Shown in pieces: positions 13,051-25,252 of a stretch of DNA of 64,000 nucleotides. The DNA is taken from contig NC_092525.1 in NCBI RefSeq assembly GCF_037038585.1, forward strand, positions 17,526,867-17,590,866. Direction: 5' to 3'. The stretch is from Patagioenas fasciata. Its lineage: Eukaryota; Chordata; Aves; Columbiformes; Columbidae. Position 1 is the stretch's first letter. Each line of letters starts with the position of its first letter. A model generated the notes under the pieces. That model did no database searches. It had not been told where the DNA came from and worked only from the letters and a program-made list of their open reading frames with translations. The position numbers were made by a program, and so were the translations under genes.

Positions 13051-13883
13051 TGGAACACCCCCTGCCCGGGGGACACCCCTACCCCAGGGGTACCCCCTGC
13101 CACCCCCATCTCCTGTCACCGCAACCAGCAGCAGTGATGGGCACTGGTGTCACCGCTGCCACCCATGGATGTTGCCAGCCTGTCCCAGAAACTGCTACGT
13201 CCCCCGCAAGGGTGCACAACCCTTGCCAGCTGCAAAACCATTTCTCAGAGCTGCTGTAAGGACAGGGGGAGCTCGGCTGGAGGTGACAAGCCATGTCAGC
13301 ATAAGAGTGACATAGGACACCGCCAGGATCACCCCAGTAAATATACAAGATATTCAACTGCCTCTGCAAAACTTGCTTTAACCAGCTTCAAATGCTTGGT
13401 TATGCTATGTTACATATTTTTATATATATATATATTTTTAAATTTTATTTTCTGGCCAGAAAGATGCTTTAAAACCCCTTACACTTGCACTGAAATAACC
13501 CCTGTTGTGCTCAGCCAAACCAGCCCCCACCGCTGCAAGGGACGTGGGGACAGCCCCATCCTGGGGACACACGTGGGTCTGTCCCCAAGGCCACCGCCAG
13601 AGCTCCGCAAAGACAGGGATTACAGCCATTAGCACCAACCTGCATCACAGAGGAGCTGTCTCCCCCAGCTCTGCTCTCCACTGGGCACCCCAGCAGCGTT
13701 TTGAGCAGAACGAGCCCATTTTGGCACTCACAAATCTGGCTCTTCAGCCTGACCTTGTATCTGTGACAGGAACTCAACTGCTACTGCTCAGCCTGCGTCA
13801 CCGTCTTCAGGACCCATCCCAAGCAGCCACATGCATCTCTGCTGACAAGCAGAGAGAGCAATACCTGCATCATTTTTCCCCAT

Positions 13884-13919
13884 TAAAAAAAAAAAAAAAA
13901 AAAATATATATACACACAC
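13884..13919. repeat. Compound simple repeat: poly-A, TA, CA
   Basis: About 21 A followed by TATATATA and ACACACAC. Confidence 0.92.
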
Positions 13920-16386
13920 TTTAAAAAATTTCATTTTTCTCATTTAAAAAAAATCCCAATTTTCCCATTAAACAACAACTACAAAAAGATCTCATTTTTC
14001 CTGTTAAAAAAAGAATCCAAAAGCCAGGCATCTCCAATAGTTTGGTTACACCAGTGGGGACACGAGCTTTCCCACCACACCATCAGCTGCAGCACCAAGT
14101 GTCCCCGAAGCGTCCCCAGCCACAGCCCTCACTCATCCCAGCCGATGAGAAACCCCCAGCACACCCATGCACAGGAATGGGATTATTTAACAGATGGTTT
14201 GTTTAATCCCCTCAAGGATCTCCTGTGACCTGCACTTTCAGCAGCGGGTGGTGGAGAATGTGCCTGGCACCTCCGGGAAATCTGTGTGTAATCCCAGGGC
14301 AAGCGCAAGTTGCTGAGCATCACTCCGCTGCACCCTAAAATACCCCCAGGAACCAGGCTGGCACCCCCGGCAGGACACCCAGGTGAAGGGTGTGCACCTG
14401 CTGCATCCAAATCCCTCCTGGCCACACCAAAATAACACTTTTATTCTGGAATTCATAGATTCAATCGCACAGCAGGGCAGGATGCTGGAGCCATCCCACT
14501 TCCCAGCGGCTCCGCACCCAGATGCACGGTGCTCATCATGCTCCTGGCAGGGCTCACATTCCTTAAAAAAAGAGTGAGAAGAGCTGGACCTTCCACTCCA
14601 AACCCCCCTTGCAAGCTGGGCAATGGCTAAGCAAGGTCTTTTCAACGAATTCCTTCATTTTCGTGCCAAGTCCTGGCAGCCTCCACATCGCACCGGCAGA
14701 CACGGCATTAGCACAGGTGGGGTTCTCATGGGTTGCTGTAACCACAGCGCAGCTCCAGCTTCGGTCGGCTCTGCGGGATGTCTTGACCTTATGAAATAAT
14801 TCCTGCCGCGTGGCAAGATCGAAACTCATCTTCCCGAGGGCAAAATTAACCTGGCACTAATGACACCACAAACCGGCTCTTCCCAAAGCCGGGAGGTGCA
14901 GGGAGAGCCAGGTCGGGGCTGTAGCACAGCCGGGGAGGGCAACTTGCCAGCAAAACCCACTCATTTGAAGGGAAAAAATCTGTATTCGTGGATTTCTAGA
15001 CAATTTCCAAACACACCACCTGACACACAGACATTTCTCAGCAAAAGCACTGGAAATCTCAGGCAGCTCCTGAAGGATACGTGTTAGGAGGCTGCAAGTA
15101 AACACGGACAGACGAAGTCAACGGCTTAAAGAAAAAAATAAGGCAGAAAATGAGTCACCAGAGCGCATTACTCATCTCGGAGGAGAGTCATGCTTCAGGT
15201 ACATGTGACAGGCGCCACGGAGGAGCCCGGCTTGTCCCCCGGCCAGGGACATGGTGGCCCCAGGGCAGGCAAGGAGCATGGGGCAGACGGACAGACAGAC
15301 GGATGGGGATTTGCTAAATAAAGCTCCAATCCGCCAACCTCTTCCCCTTGCAGGATCTGGCCCCGGCAAATCCCCCAGCATTAACGGGCAGACGGTGGAT
15401 TGTTTACATCCCCACGGACGTGGCTTCACAACCCTTTCGCTAAACCATAATTAAACCTCGACTAGAAATAAGCTCATCCCTTTATCTGGTCCTAGTGGAA
15501 ATGCAGCGGACAGGGCCAGACCCCCCCCCCAGCAGCCTCAGTACTGACAGCTCCCATTGCCACACAGTACTCGGGATTTCTCCTCCATCACCTGCAAAAT
15601 GGACTTTCCAACAAAGTTCCACCATTTGCCTGTTTGTCTATAAGATTAATTTCTTCTGTGCAGGTTGGCGTGTGTTTGCTGGAAGTTATAAATCCAGGGA
15701 TGCAGGAATCTCACTGTGAAGGTGGATATTTGTGCTTTTCCACAAAACAGCTAAAACCAAACACAACCCCTTGTATAGCTGCCATTCAGACTCCACTGAA
15801 GTGACATTTTCACAAGATTCCTTGTTTAAAAGATTTCTCCATCTCAGGGAAGGAGGCTGAGAGACACAAGAGCATCTTGCCCAGGAGGGATGGAGGTGGA
15901 TCAGCCCATCACTTGGGTCCCCAGCACCAAATGGGCTACACAACCTTCTTGGAGATGCCTCTGCCTCTGAAGCTGAGCTGAAAAATGCTCAAGATGCCAC
16001 CGGGCTGGACCACCCTGCATCGCACTTTGCATGGCTGGAGCGTTGCACATGCACCCACAGTTCCCAGCGGGAGCGGGGCTGGACCAGCTCGAGGAGCCCC
16101 CAGCTCATCCCTTCCCATCCCAGGGAGCCCATTGCCACCAGCTGCCCGCATCCCTGGGCACAGGACCCCTGCCAGGGTGCAGCTGCTCCTTGCTCCACAA
16201 TAAGGCCTATTACCTTCTGCTCTCTTAGTATTTTTTGCTCTATCCAGCCAAAGTTTTCCCATGCACAAAGCACTACCAGGCCCTTTCCATCCCAGCACGC
16301 TGCTCCAAGGGGGTACACCAGAGTGAGCCCTCACTTTGGGCAAGCGTCCTCAGACAGACAGGGGGGGCAGATGGAAACCTCCTTTC

Positions 16387-16825
16387 AGAGAATTATAGAA
16401 TTGTTTTGCTTGGAAAACACACTCAAGATCATCAATTTGAACCATTAACCTCACACGTCACTACCCCATGTCCCTGAGAACCTCATCTCTGCCTGTTCAA
16501 CCCCTCCAGGGACGGTGACTCCACCACTGCCCTGGGCAGCCTGTTCCAATGCCCGACAGCCCTTTGGGGAAGAAATTGTTCCCAACATTCAAACTCAACC
16601 TCCCCTGGTGCAACTTGAGGCCGTTTCCTCTGGTCCTGGCGCTTGTTCCTTGGGAGCAGAGCCCAACCCCCCTGGCTCCAAGCTCCTTTCAGGCAGTTGA
16701 GAGATCAGAAGGTGTCCCCTCAGCTCCTGTTCTCCAGCTGAACCCACAGGTCCCTCAGCTGCTCCCATCACACTTGTGCTCCAGCCCCTCACCAGCTCTG
16801 TTCGTTTCTCTCAACTCGAGAGTTT
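16387..16825 (-). repeat. CR1 LINE fragment, the longest clear copy
   Basis: About 440 bp of reverse-complement CR1 3' region. It runs through the GGGACGGTGACTCCACCACT and GGCAGCCTGTTCCAATGCCC blocks into the CAACTTGAGGCCGTTTCCTC and AGCTGAACCCACAGGTCCCT blocks. Confidence 0.92.
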
Positions 16826-18574
16826 CACAGCAGCACTAGGGAAAATGTGTTTATCATGCATTTAAAGAAATTTGACGACCTCAGCTCGCCTCGGGACAGG
16901 GAGAGCAGCAAACCCCTGGCACAGGGGGCTCACTGGAATGCACTGGGCACAGAGCACGGACACGCTGTGACCGGGACCCTCCGGCTCTGCCAGTCCCCTC
17001 TGCCCACGCTGCTCCACGTGCTGCCGCCTGCTCTCCCCAGCAAGGAAAAAACATCCCCAGGGGACACAAAGCCACAGACAGCCCCGAGGAGCACCCTGCA
17101 AACTGCTCTGCACCCCACCAAGCACCCCCACAGCACCCAGCCCAGCAGCACTCACAGGAACCCAAGCCACCCTCGGTGTGAGCCAACCCCGCCTTAGTCA
17201 CAACCACAGCACGAGTCACCGCAGGGTTGGAAACAGGGAGTGTTCCCCAAAACCAAACATGGTGCCTCGTGTCACCCACTGCCTCCAGCACCAGTGGGGC
17301 ATGGGGGTGCCAGGGACCCACATGCGGGAACCAGCAGCTCCGTGCCCCCAAAAACTCACATTTTTCCTGGCAGCAGCCGGGTGCCCAGAGGTGCTGGCAG
17401 GGCCAAGGCACAACATGCACGTTTGGGAGCGATTTAACGCTGCCAGAGCCAACGCTGCCAGATTTAATAGCGATGGTGTAAGCAGAGGGAATTCGGCTAC
17501 GCCCTGGGGTGTGAGGTCAGGCGGGAGCCCCGTGCACGCCCCGAGAGCTGCTCCTGCCGGGATTCCTGCTCCAAGTCACTGCAAATCAGCGCTGAGCGCA
17601 GAAATCCCCATTTCCCAGCATTGCTGGTGAGCAGCAACGAAAACCCACCTTCACCTGCTCCCTCTTCTTCCTCCCAACAACCTCCCCAGGACTAGGAGCT
17701 CCCCCCTCTGCTAATCAAGGGCTAATCAGCTTGATCACCTGCCAAGCACCCCGGCACCACACCCTGATGGGGATGGGGCGCAGCTGCTGCTCTGAGCTCC
17801 AAATCCAGCCCTGGCTCTGCAGCATCACACGCACACACGGGTTGTCACCAGTTCTGAGCCTGAAAGGGACAAACCGCCCGAGTGTTCAGAAAAGAGACAG
17901 CAGAGGGAGTATTGTCGGTTTTTTTCGGGTTTGTGTTGATTTTGTTTTTTTTTCTTTTCTAGAAAGAAGGCATTCGGGAGCACTGAAAAATTCCCCGTGT
18001 GCCCCATGGCAACGGGGTTTTGCAGCCCCAGTTCAAACCACACGCATGGTCCTCAATTTTAGATAAATATTAAGCCCATTTTGGGTTTGCTCACTGAGGG
18101 CTCAGCCCTGACCACGCTCCTGGATGGGGTTGGGTCCCCCCCATGTGCCCCCAAACCCGGGCAGGGGCTCACACCATTGCCCTGCATTGTGGCTGGTGTC
18201 CCCATTGCAGTGATAGGATGACCCATACGTGTCTCCAGGAGCCTCCAAAACACCATTTCATCTAATTCCACCCAAAAAGGCACAAATTTCACTAGAAACA
18301 CAGTACCCCAAAGCTGTGGAGGGGGGTTCAGCAGCAGGGGCGGGGGGTGAAGTAGGCATTGGCTTTCAAATATAAAATAAATTCTATAGGAACAGCGTCA
18401 CTGTGAGTATTTCAAATAAACTTTGTGTGTTTGGACGCTGTTCTCTCATAAGACAGGGGAAAAAATAAAAGCAGGCTCCTAGCGGCTGAGCTGTTCCCCT
18501 CTTCCCTGTAGTTTAAGCTCAGCTTAATTAGAGTATCAATTAGCAAGGCGGGGGAGAAAACTCAAAGAACAAGA

Positions 18575-18735
18575 CTGGGGAAGTGGTGGAGTCACCACCC
18601 CTGGAGGGGTTGAACGGCGATAGATGAGGTTCTCGGGGACATGGGGTAGCAGTGGACTTGGCAGCGTTGGGTTAATGGGTGGACTCGATGATCTTCAGGA
18701 TCTTTTCCGACTAAAGCTGTTCTATGATTACTGAT
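18575..18735 (+). repeat. CR1 LINE fragment
   Basis: Sense-oriented CR1 3' end: TGGAGTCACCACCCCTGGAG, GGACATGGGG, GGTGGACTCGATGATCTTCA, ending TTCTATGATTACTGAT. Confidence 0.88.
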
Positions 18736-19383
18736 AATCCACAGCAAAACAAAATAAAATGAGCCAGAGGCACCGCTTGGGCCCTGGTTTCCCCTCTGAC
18801 ACCAGTTTGGGGGGCTTGTCACACCCCCGGTATTAAACAGTTTCAAAACCCCAAGAACATGGGCCTCACAAGAGCAAACCCACCTCCCTGGAAGCTCCGT
18901 GTATCCTCACAGGAGCTGAACCAACAGAACCCACACGGGTCCAGCAGGACCCAGGGCAGGTGGGAGCCAAAATTGCTGCACAAGTGGGTCAGAGATAGCT
19001 CAGGTCAGAATGAAGTTATGAAAAAAAAATAATAGTTTTAGTGCTGAAAATAGTCTTACCACCGTTCTGCTGCGAAACCCTCCTCTGCTCCTCCAGCTCT
19101 GGGTGTCCAGACTTTCCTGGTGTCTCCTTCACCCTTCCAGGGTGTTTCCAGCGTTGTGGGGAGATGATGAGCAGCCAGTTCAAGGCAAATGGGAGTCAAA
19201 TTGCGGTTGTGGTGTGTGACCTGCAGCCTTGCGACTCCCCGCCTTTGATGTGGTGGCATTGTCATGTTTGGCCATAAATGCCTTTCACGTGATTGCATCC
19301 TCCAGCTGCCAACAAGACAGCCTGGAAGAAACACCAGCAATCTGGAAGAGACACCCCCAAGGTGGGGCCGAGGCCACTGCCAC

Positions 19384-20000
19384 CTGCTGTGCAGGGTTCC
19401 AGCTGTGTGTGGATCCTGTTGTACAACAATCCAGCTGCGTGTGGCTCCAGCCGTGCACAGTCCCAACTGTGTATGGATCCAGCTGTGCATGGTTCCGACT
19501 CTGCTCAGACACCAGCTGTGCTGAGTCTCCAGCTCTGTGGGGCTCCAGCCTGCTCCAGATGTGCTGGGGGACAGCCATGCACCTCTCCAGAAGTACACCA
19601 TCCCAGCTGTGCACAGCCCAGCCTATGTGGGAACACATCTGGGGATGTCTCCAGTTGTTTGGGGCCCTGCCATGAACTGCTCCAGCTGCCTGGGACTTCC
19701 AGCTGTGCATAACTCCAGCTGTGCTGGCCCCCAAGCGTGTGTCTCTGCTGTGGACATCCCAGCTGTGCAAATCCCTGGTGCCTGTGCCACCACTGTGTCT
19801 GTCCCCGCTGTGTCCCTCACAGTGACATCCCGGCTGTGCAGTGGGCCGGGGCCTCGGCAGATGGAGCTGTGCAGCTGTGCATACAGATGTGCGGACAAGA
19901 CAGGGGCTGTGCAGCTGTGCCTGCAGATGTGCATGCAGGATGGGAGCTGTGCAGCTGTGCAGGCAGGATAGGGACTGCGCAGCTGTGCAGCGCTGTGATG
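19384..20000. repeat. Degenerate CAGCTGTG-rich minisatellite
   Basis: About 600 bp in which CCAGCTGTGCATGG-like words recur every 20-30 bp. It passes into a more regular block at 19860-19990 with a GAGCTGTGCAGCTGTGC-type core. Both strands stay open for long stretches because the unit lacks stop codons, giving spurious reading frames. Confidence 0.8.
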
Positions 20001-21471
20001 ACAGAAATGGTGACAACATTTGACCAGTACGGCAGAAAAACCCTCTGACAGCCCAGAAACCAGGCAGTGAGAGCAGGGGCTGTGACAGCCTTGGGGATGA
20101 GAGCCCTGAGAGATGGGGAATCCTCAGGGATAGGGAACCCTTGGGAATGGGACGGGGAGCCCTTGGGGACAGGCTTCTTGTGTCACCCCAAAAGAGTTGT
20201 TTGGGAGAGCTAAAATGCCTAAATGCATTTCAAATTGCATCAGCTGAGCCGCCTGCCCTGTCCTTCCCAGGGAGGATCCCAGCCCATGTCCCCGCTGCCA
20301 GGCTGGGACACTGACCTCCCCTTCCATGGAGGCCACCAGTGCCGTGAGCCCTTGGGCTCCATTCCAGCGCCGCAGGTTCGATAAAATCTGTGTTTTTTGC
20401 GCCAACCCACGGCTTCTTCCTGTTTTCAACTACGAAACTGTCAGCGCTTCAGATTTTCATTTCTCTTTTTTTTTCACCTGTTGGACTTTTAGGTGAACTT
20501 TAAGCCAGTGGTGCCTAAATCTCCAGAGACAGCAAAACTTCTCCCGCGTTTCGCACATCCTTACGGTTCGATTGTAACCTGGGAAATGCTCCGTCCCTCT
20601 GGTTGGCACAGAGAGGGACACAGGGCCAGGGACCATGGGGTGCTCAGGGATACTGGACATCCCCCGTGTGAACGTAACAGACACGAAGTAAACCTTGGTG
20701 AGGGGAAAACACGAGCAGAAGCATCAGCTTCCAGGCATTGAGCAGCTGTTGCAATAAAAGCACATTTCTGAAGGTGTTGTTATTCAGAGGAGAAACCCGC
20801 ATTCTTGAAGCACTTCCTTGGAAGAAAACCAAGATTTCTCCAACTCTTTTTGGCTGGTGGAGAACGCCTCAAGAGTCTTGGGCCATGGCAGGGACCAGCA
20901 CCAGTTTGCAGCCACTGGCATTCATCCAACACCAGGTGGGGACACCCGCACTTGTCCCCTAATCCTATGGACCAGGAGGGGAAAAAAACATGGAAAACCA
21001 GCCCCAGAGCCAGGAGAGCAGGCGCAGCGCCTGTGCGGCATGGGAAAAAGCAACAGGGCTGGTTTATTATTTTATTTCTTTGCATCACGGTTTCTATTAA
21101 CAACGCCGACCTTCAGGTCAGAAGTTTCCTGGCAGCAGCGGGGGCTCCGTGGGACCCTTTTCCCTGCGCTGCCGGGAAGCACCGGCTCTGCTCCCGGCAC
21201 AGAGCAAGTGTCGGCTCGTCCCCAGGATTGACGCCCGCGAGCGGGTTCACAGTTGGTGGAAATCCCCCCAAAAACCAGCGCTGCGGCCTCAATGCAAACG
21301 ATGTCCTGGAGGATGGCTGTGACTGGCCACTGCTGAAGTTGGGGCTGATGGTGACACCCAGCAGTGGCACCGGCAGTAAGGAGGGACATGGTAGAATCTG
21401 CACACGCATCAGCCCCTCCTGGACTCAGCCCCAGTGAGCCAGCCTAGCAAAGCCCAGCTCCAACAACTGCA

Positions 21472-21705
21472 TCATAGAATCACAGGATGGTTTGGGTTGA
21501 AGGGACCTTCCCAGCTCCCCCAGTGCCACCCCTGCCATGAGCAGGGACATCTTCACCAGCTCAGGTTGCTCAGAGCCCCGTCCAGCCTGGCCTGGGATGT
21601 CTCCAGGGACGCTTCATCCATCACTTCTCTGGCCAACCTGGGACAGGCTCTCACCACCCTTAGGGCAACAATTTCTTCCTCGTGTCCAGCCTGACTCTCA
21701 GCTCT
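21472..21705 (-). repeat. CR1 LINE fragment (young-looking subfamily)
   Basis: Starts CATAGAATCACAGGATGG, then GAAGGGACCTTCCCAGCTCC and GCCCCGTCCAGCCTGGCCTG. It is closely similar to the copies at 25830 and 44190. Confidence 0.92.
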
Positions 21706-23168
21706 TTTACATGCATGCTCTGGTTTCACACCTGGCTGCACACCACAGTTGCACACTGCAGTTGCACACCTGGTTGCACGCCCCAGTTGCAGAGCTGGGA
21801 GTCACCCACTCTCCCAAAACTCACAGTTTCTGCACCCCGTTTTGCTGCAGGTTTCCTCTCTCAACCTGTTTTTTCCCTGGTAGCTGAGCAGTGGCAATTC
21901 CCAGCCCCCCTGGGTGTAGCCGGGACCTACTGGGCGGTTGCTGGAAGTAGGACCTGCGGGGGGACCACCGGGGAGGGGGAGCAGGAGCCGGCACCCATCA
22001 GCACCGTCCATCCTGGCCGCTAATGAGCAGGAGGAAGCACCGTGTTGCCGCCTGCATGCGGACGCGCTTCCGATGCCGAAGGAAGCCATGCAAACTCCAC
22101 GGGGTGCTCGGGGCCAGCAGGAGTTTTGGGTGTGAGGACGGTAAAGCTGAGCCAAGATGTGTCCTCGTCCCTTGAGGAAAGGAGAAAAACTGAGCCAGCA
22201 CCTGAACTGGGACTTCCCACCCTCAAAATGGCAGGAAAACAGAAGGGATTTGGGTTGGTTTTGCAGTGTGGCTGCCATCGGAGCGTTTCTCTGCTGCTGC
22301 TGAGAAAGGGAAGTGAAAGGAGGTTGTTATTTCGGCGCTAGAGCAACATCACCGCGCTTGCATGTACCCGCGATGGAGCTGCCTGGCAGAACTAGGTCAT
22401 GGGAAGAAAAAGAAACAGCAAGCGAGAGCTGGTGGAAGGGTCTGGGCAGAGCCCCCCATGCCCACATCAGCCCCACACTCAGGCACAACATCCCCGGGGG
22501 GCTGCTGGTTCACCTGCAACTTCAGCTCTCTGCTCTGTCCCAATCGGCCTCTTTCTCCACCCAGAACCACGATTGTTTTTCCCGATAACCTGTTTCCCAT
22601 CTGGGCACATCCCCAGAGCCACGGGCACAGCCTGGGCACAGCCGCCACAGCAAAGGCGCGTGGAAACGATGCTTTGGGGTGAATTCACTGAGAAAGATAA
22701 ATCCTTATTAGCACCACCAAAGAATTTTCACCAGCGGTTCAAACCCTGGCGAGGTGCTGCGCGGCACACCCCGGGAGGCGTTGTGGATGGTGGGCATGGG
22801 GCTGTCCCCACACTGCATGTTGGCAGGATGTTTTTTTACTGGAAAACCAGTTGTTTTGGGTCAGGCCGGGACATGAAAGCAGAGGCCGCGGCCATCGCCT
22901 TCCTGTCTGCGTCGCCTTCCTGTCGCCGCTGCCACCGGCCCCGGCCCCGCGCAGGAAGGCGAAGGTCTCGCTGGCCGGGCGGCCGTGCCCTGCGCCCACA
23001 CTCGCCCTTCTCCTCCCCTTCGGAACACGTGCCGGTGGGATCCACGTGCCCGGTGGGTTTTGGCCACGGGATATTCAGCCAAGCACTGCCACCATCGCCC
23101 CAGACACAGCACACACCGGCCTGTTAAAAGCAGCATCACGAAGAGCGGCGGGCAGGGTCATGCTTTCG

Positions 23169-23174
23169 TTTATT
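23169..23174 (-). promoter_or_regulatory. PDE4B: Polyadenylation signal AATAAA of PDE4B
   Basis: Read on the minus strand this is AATAAA, about 1.7 kb past the stop codon. I saw no other AATAAA on this strand in the 3'UTR. Cleavage would be expected 10-30 bases further, at about 23140-23160. Confidence 0.6.
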
Positions 23175-24030
23175 CACTTCATATAAAAATCTCTTAAGAA
23201 TGCATCTGAACACAATATATAATACTATAACATACATTGTGTGAAACTTTTTGGAAACAATAAAATAACCACCTGGAACAATGCAGTGTTCAACAGACAT
23301 ACAAACCCACTGATCATGCACAACTGTGCTATTTTCATTAACTAGTTAGTCACAAGTTGGACCAAAAGCTTGAAACATATTTTACAAACTGAGATTGACA
23401 CCGCTCACGATGCCGGACAAGCTTTGTCAGAAGAAGTTTCACAGCACAATTATTACATCAGTTCACATTTTGGTTATAGAAATTCACATTGGGTTGTTCA
23501 GAAATTGGAACGTGACATTTAAAAGCTGGCCCATTCACGAGGGTTTATATTCTTTTTGTTCCCCCCCTCTATGTTTTCAGCACTTCCAACCGCTCGCCCG
23601 CTGCCCTGGGGTCTCGTCCCCCCCGCTTCTCCATGAAGACGAACCCCCCAGCAGCTGCCACCCCAATGCCCGTCCTGGGTTGCGTCTGTCTCTTCAGCTA
23701 TGTTCAGGTTCTCGTATTTTATGCAATACAAAAGGTTACAAGAAAAAAAGGCAACTCTTATTCCGAGTTTTCTACACAATTAACATCACCGCCGACAGGT
23801 AATGTTAATTCATATAAATTAATAACTTACAAAACATTACAGTATATACATTATGTAATAAATACACTGTTATAAACAGTAATGGAGGTGTTAGAGCTCG
23901 AGGCAGTGCAGGAGGAGGACGGTGGACCGAAATGTAGGAAACGTGAACAACAGGCGAGAAAAAACCACAAATATCCAAGCGTGCAACTTCCACCGAGGGG
24001 GAACGCGCCTCACGCTGCCTGATCACGCTT

Positions 24031-24098
24031 ACCTATAGATGTACGTACTGCTGACCTATAGATGTACGTCCTGCTGACCCATAGATGTACGTACTGCG
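24031..24098 (-). repeat. 23-bp tandem triplication in the PDE4B 3'UTR
   Basis: Three consecutive 23-bp units, each with CTATAGATGTACGTACTGCT or a one- or two-base variant. The core GTACGTAC is self-complementary. Confidence 0.9.
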
Positions 24099-24886
24099 CT
24101 GTGCCACGGAAACCAGCTACCCTCCAGCCTGCGCACGACAAAAATCAAACCCCGTGGAGGAAAAAATACTGTTATTCCTATGGCAAGCGAACAGAGATGG
24201 TGCATGAAGTGACTTTAAACGGGTCACCCGGGGTATTAAGGAGATGGTTAAAGGTGCGGTGATACAAAACAGAGGGTTTCCCTTCTGTTTAGTCTGTAAA
24301 AGTGATTAACTGCAATAAAGTGACAGGTATTGCCCATGAAAAAAAGGAAGACTGCTTCTTGTAACAGGAAGAATCAAAAAAGTTTCTGTCAATTTTGAAA
24401 TACTTTGTGTTGCTTTTTATACTAAACCCCGTGTATTGAATTAAGAGACTCTGGAAAAGACATGAAAGTGTTTACAAAGAAGGCACACAGGTCTGCAGAC
24501 AGGTGGTCAGGTGGACAGGTTTTACATGGAGAGTTATTAATCAGTAGTTTCTATCAGAATAACTGGTATAAATTCCAAAACTAACAGTATAAAATCTCTC
24601 AGTTGTGTGTCGCTTTCTCTTCAGTCATGACCCATGCCAGCTCCAGGACACCACCATGCGCTTAGCTGACAAGGCTCAATTAAACCACAATGTAAATCAC
24701 CTGTTAATTTCCTGAGCAATCAATCATTCAGCACACGATCTCTCACCCCGATTCCACTCTCAAGTAGCTGGGAAGATCTTTCGGCCAATGTTGGGCACAG
24801 GCCGCAGCCCCGGCTGCAGGCAGGTCCGTCAGGCTGCTTGCATGCTCGTCAAGCGTCGAAAATCCACTCACACGGGTAGCAGGACA

Positions 24887-25252
24887 TTATGTGTCCACAG
24901 GAGACGTATCTTCTGTCACAATTTCGATGTTGGCCTCCCTCTGCAAATCCTCTTCCCCCGGCTCGGCCACACAGAGTGTCTTTGTATTGCTGAAGTAGCC
25001 GATGCTCTCGCTGTCCTTTTCCGGCCCGTCCGAATCCTCCTCCTCCAGCGTCAGTTCGAACTGGAACTTCTCCATCAGGCCTTGGCAGTCCCGGCCGCGC
25101 TCCTCCAGCGGAGGGGACGGGCTCTGAGGGATCATGCTCTGGTACCAGTTCCTGTTGTCCTCCAGCGTGTCCAGGATGTCCTGGGCGTCAGGCTGCACCA
25201 GGTCCGCCCATGTCTCCCAGAGCGGGTGGACGATGTAGTCAATGAATCCCAC
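24887..25252 (-). CDS. PDE4B: PDE4B exon 10 (end of catalytic domain and C-terminal tail)
   Basis: Encodes residues 442-562 and the TAA stop at 24889-24887. It begins [19 protein letters not shown], with Phe444 of the hydrophobic clamp. The tail has the ERK substrate motif PQSPSPP (Ser485), the [11 protein letters not shown] docking and acidic stretch, KTLCV, and the terminal EDTSPVDT. The tail between about 490 and 555 is more diverged from mammals than the catalytic core, as usual in this family, but the VDT end separates it from PDE4D, which ends SPDT. Acceptor CCTCAG|GTGGGA. Confidence 0.96.
   Translation of the reverse strand: MGFIDYIVHPLWETWADLVQPDAQDILDTLEDNRNWYQSMIPQSPSPPLEERGRDCQGLMEKFQFELTLEEEDSDGPEKDSESIGYFSNTKTLCVAEPGEEDLQREANIEIVTEDTSPVDT

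Larger units (their letters stand above)
13051..23149. other. Intergenic region between PDE4B and SGIP1
   Basis: About 10 kb without a supported gene. It contains CR1 fragments at 16387-16825, 18575-18735 and 21472-21705, an A/TA/CA simple repeat at 13884-13919, a degenerate minisatellite at 19384-20000, and a GC/CpG-rich block at 22860-23110 next to the PDE4B 3' end. Open frames are common here because of low-stop, GC-rich and repeat sequence, but none resembles a known protein. Confidence 0.55.
23150..24886 (-). other. PDE4B: PDE4B 3' untranslated region
   Basis: About 1.7 kb of AT-rich sequence from the stop codon to the first good minus-strand polyadenylation signal. The length is similar to the mammalian PDE4B 3'UTR. 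It holds no convincing coding sequence. It contains a 23-bp tandem triplication at 24031-24098. The lower-coordinate end changes abruptly to GC-rich sequence at about 23150, which supports the boundary. The exact cleavage position is inferred. Confidence 0.7.

Noticed and set aside
19285-20019. 244-residue open frame on the minus strand
   Set aside because: It lies entirely in the degenerate minisatellite, is Cys/His/Ser/Ala-rich with a repeating pattern, and overlaps equally long frames on the other strand.
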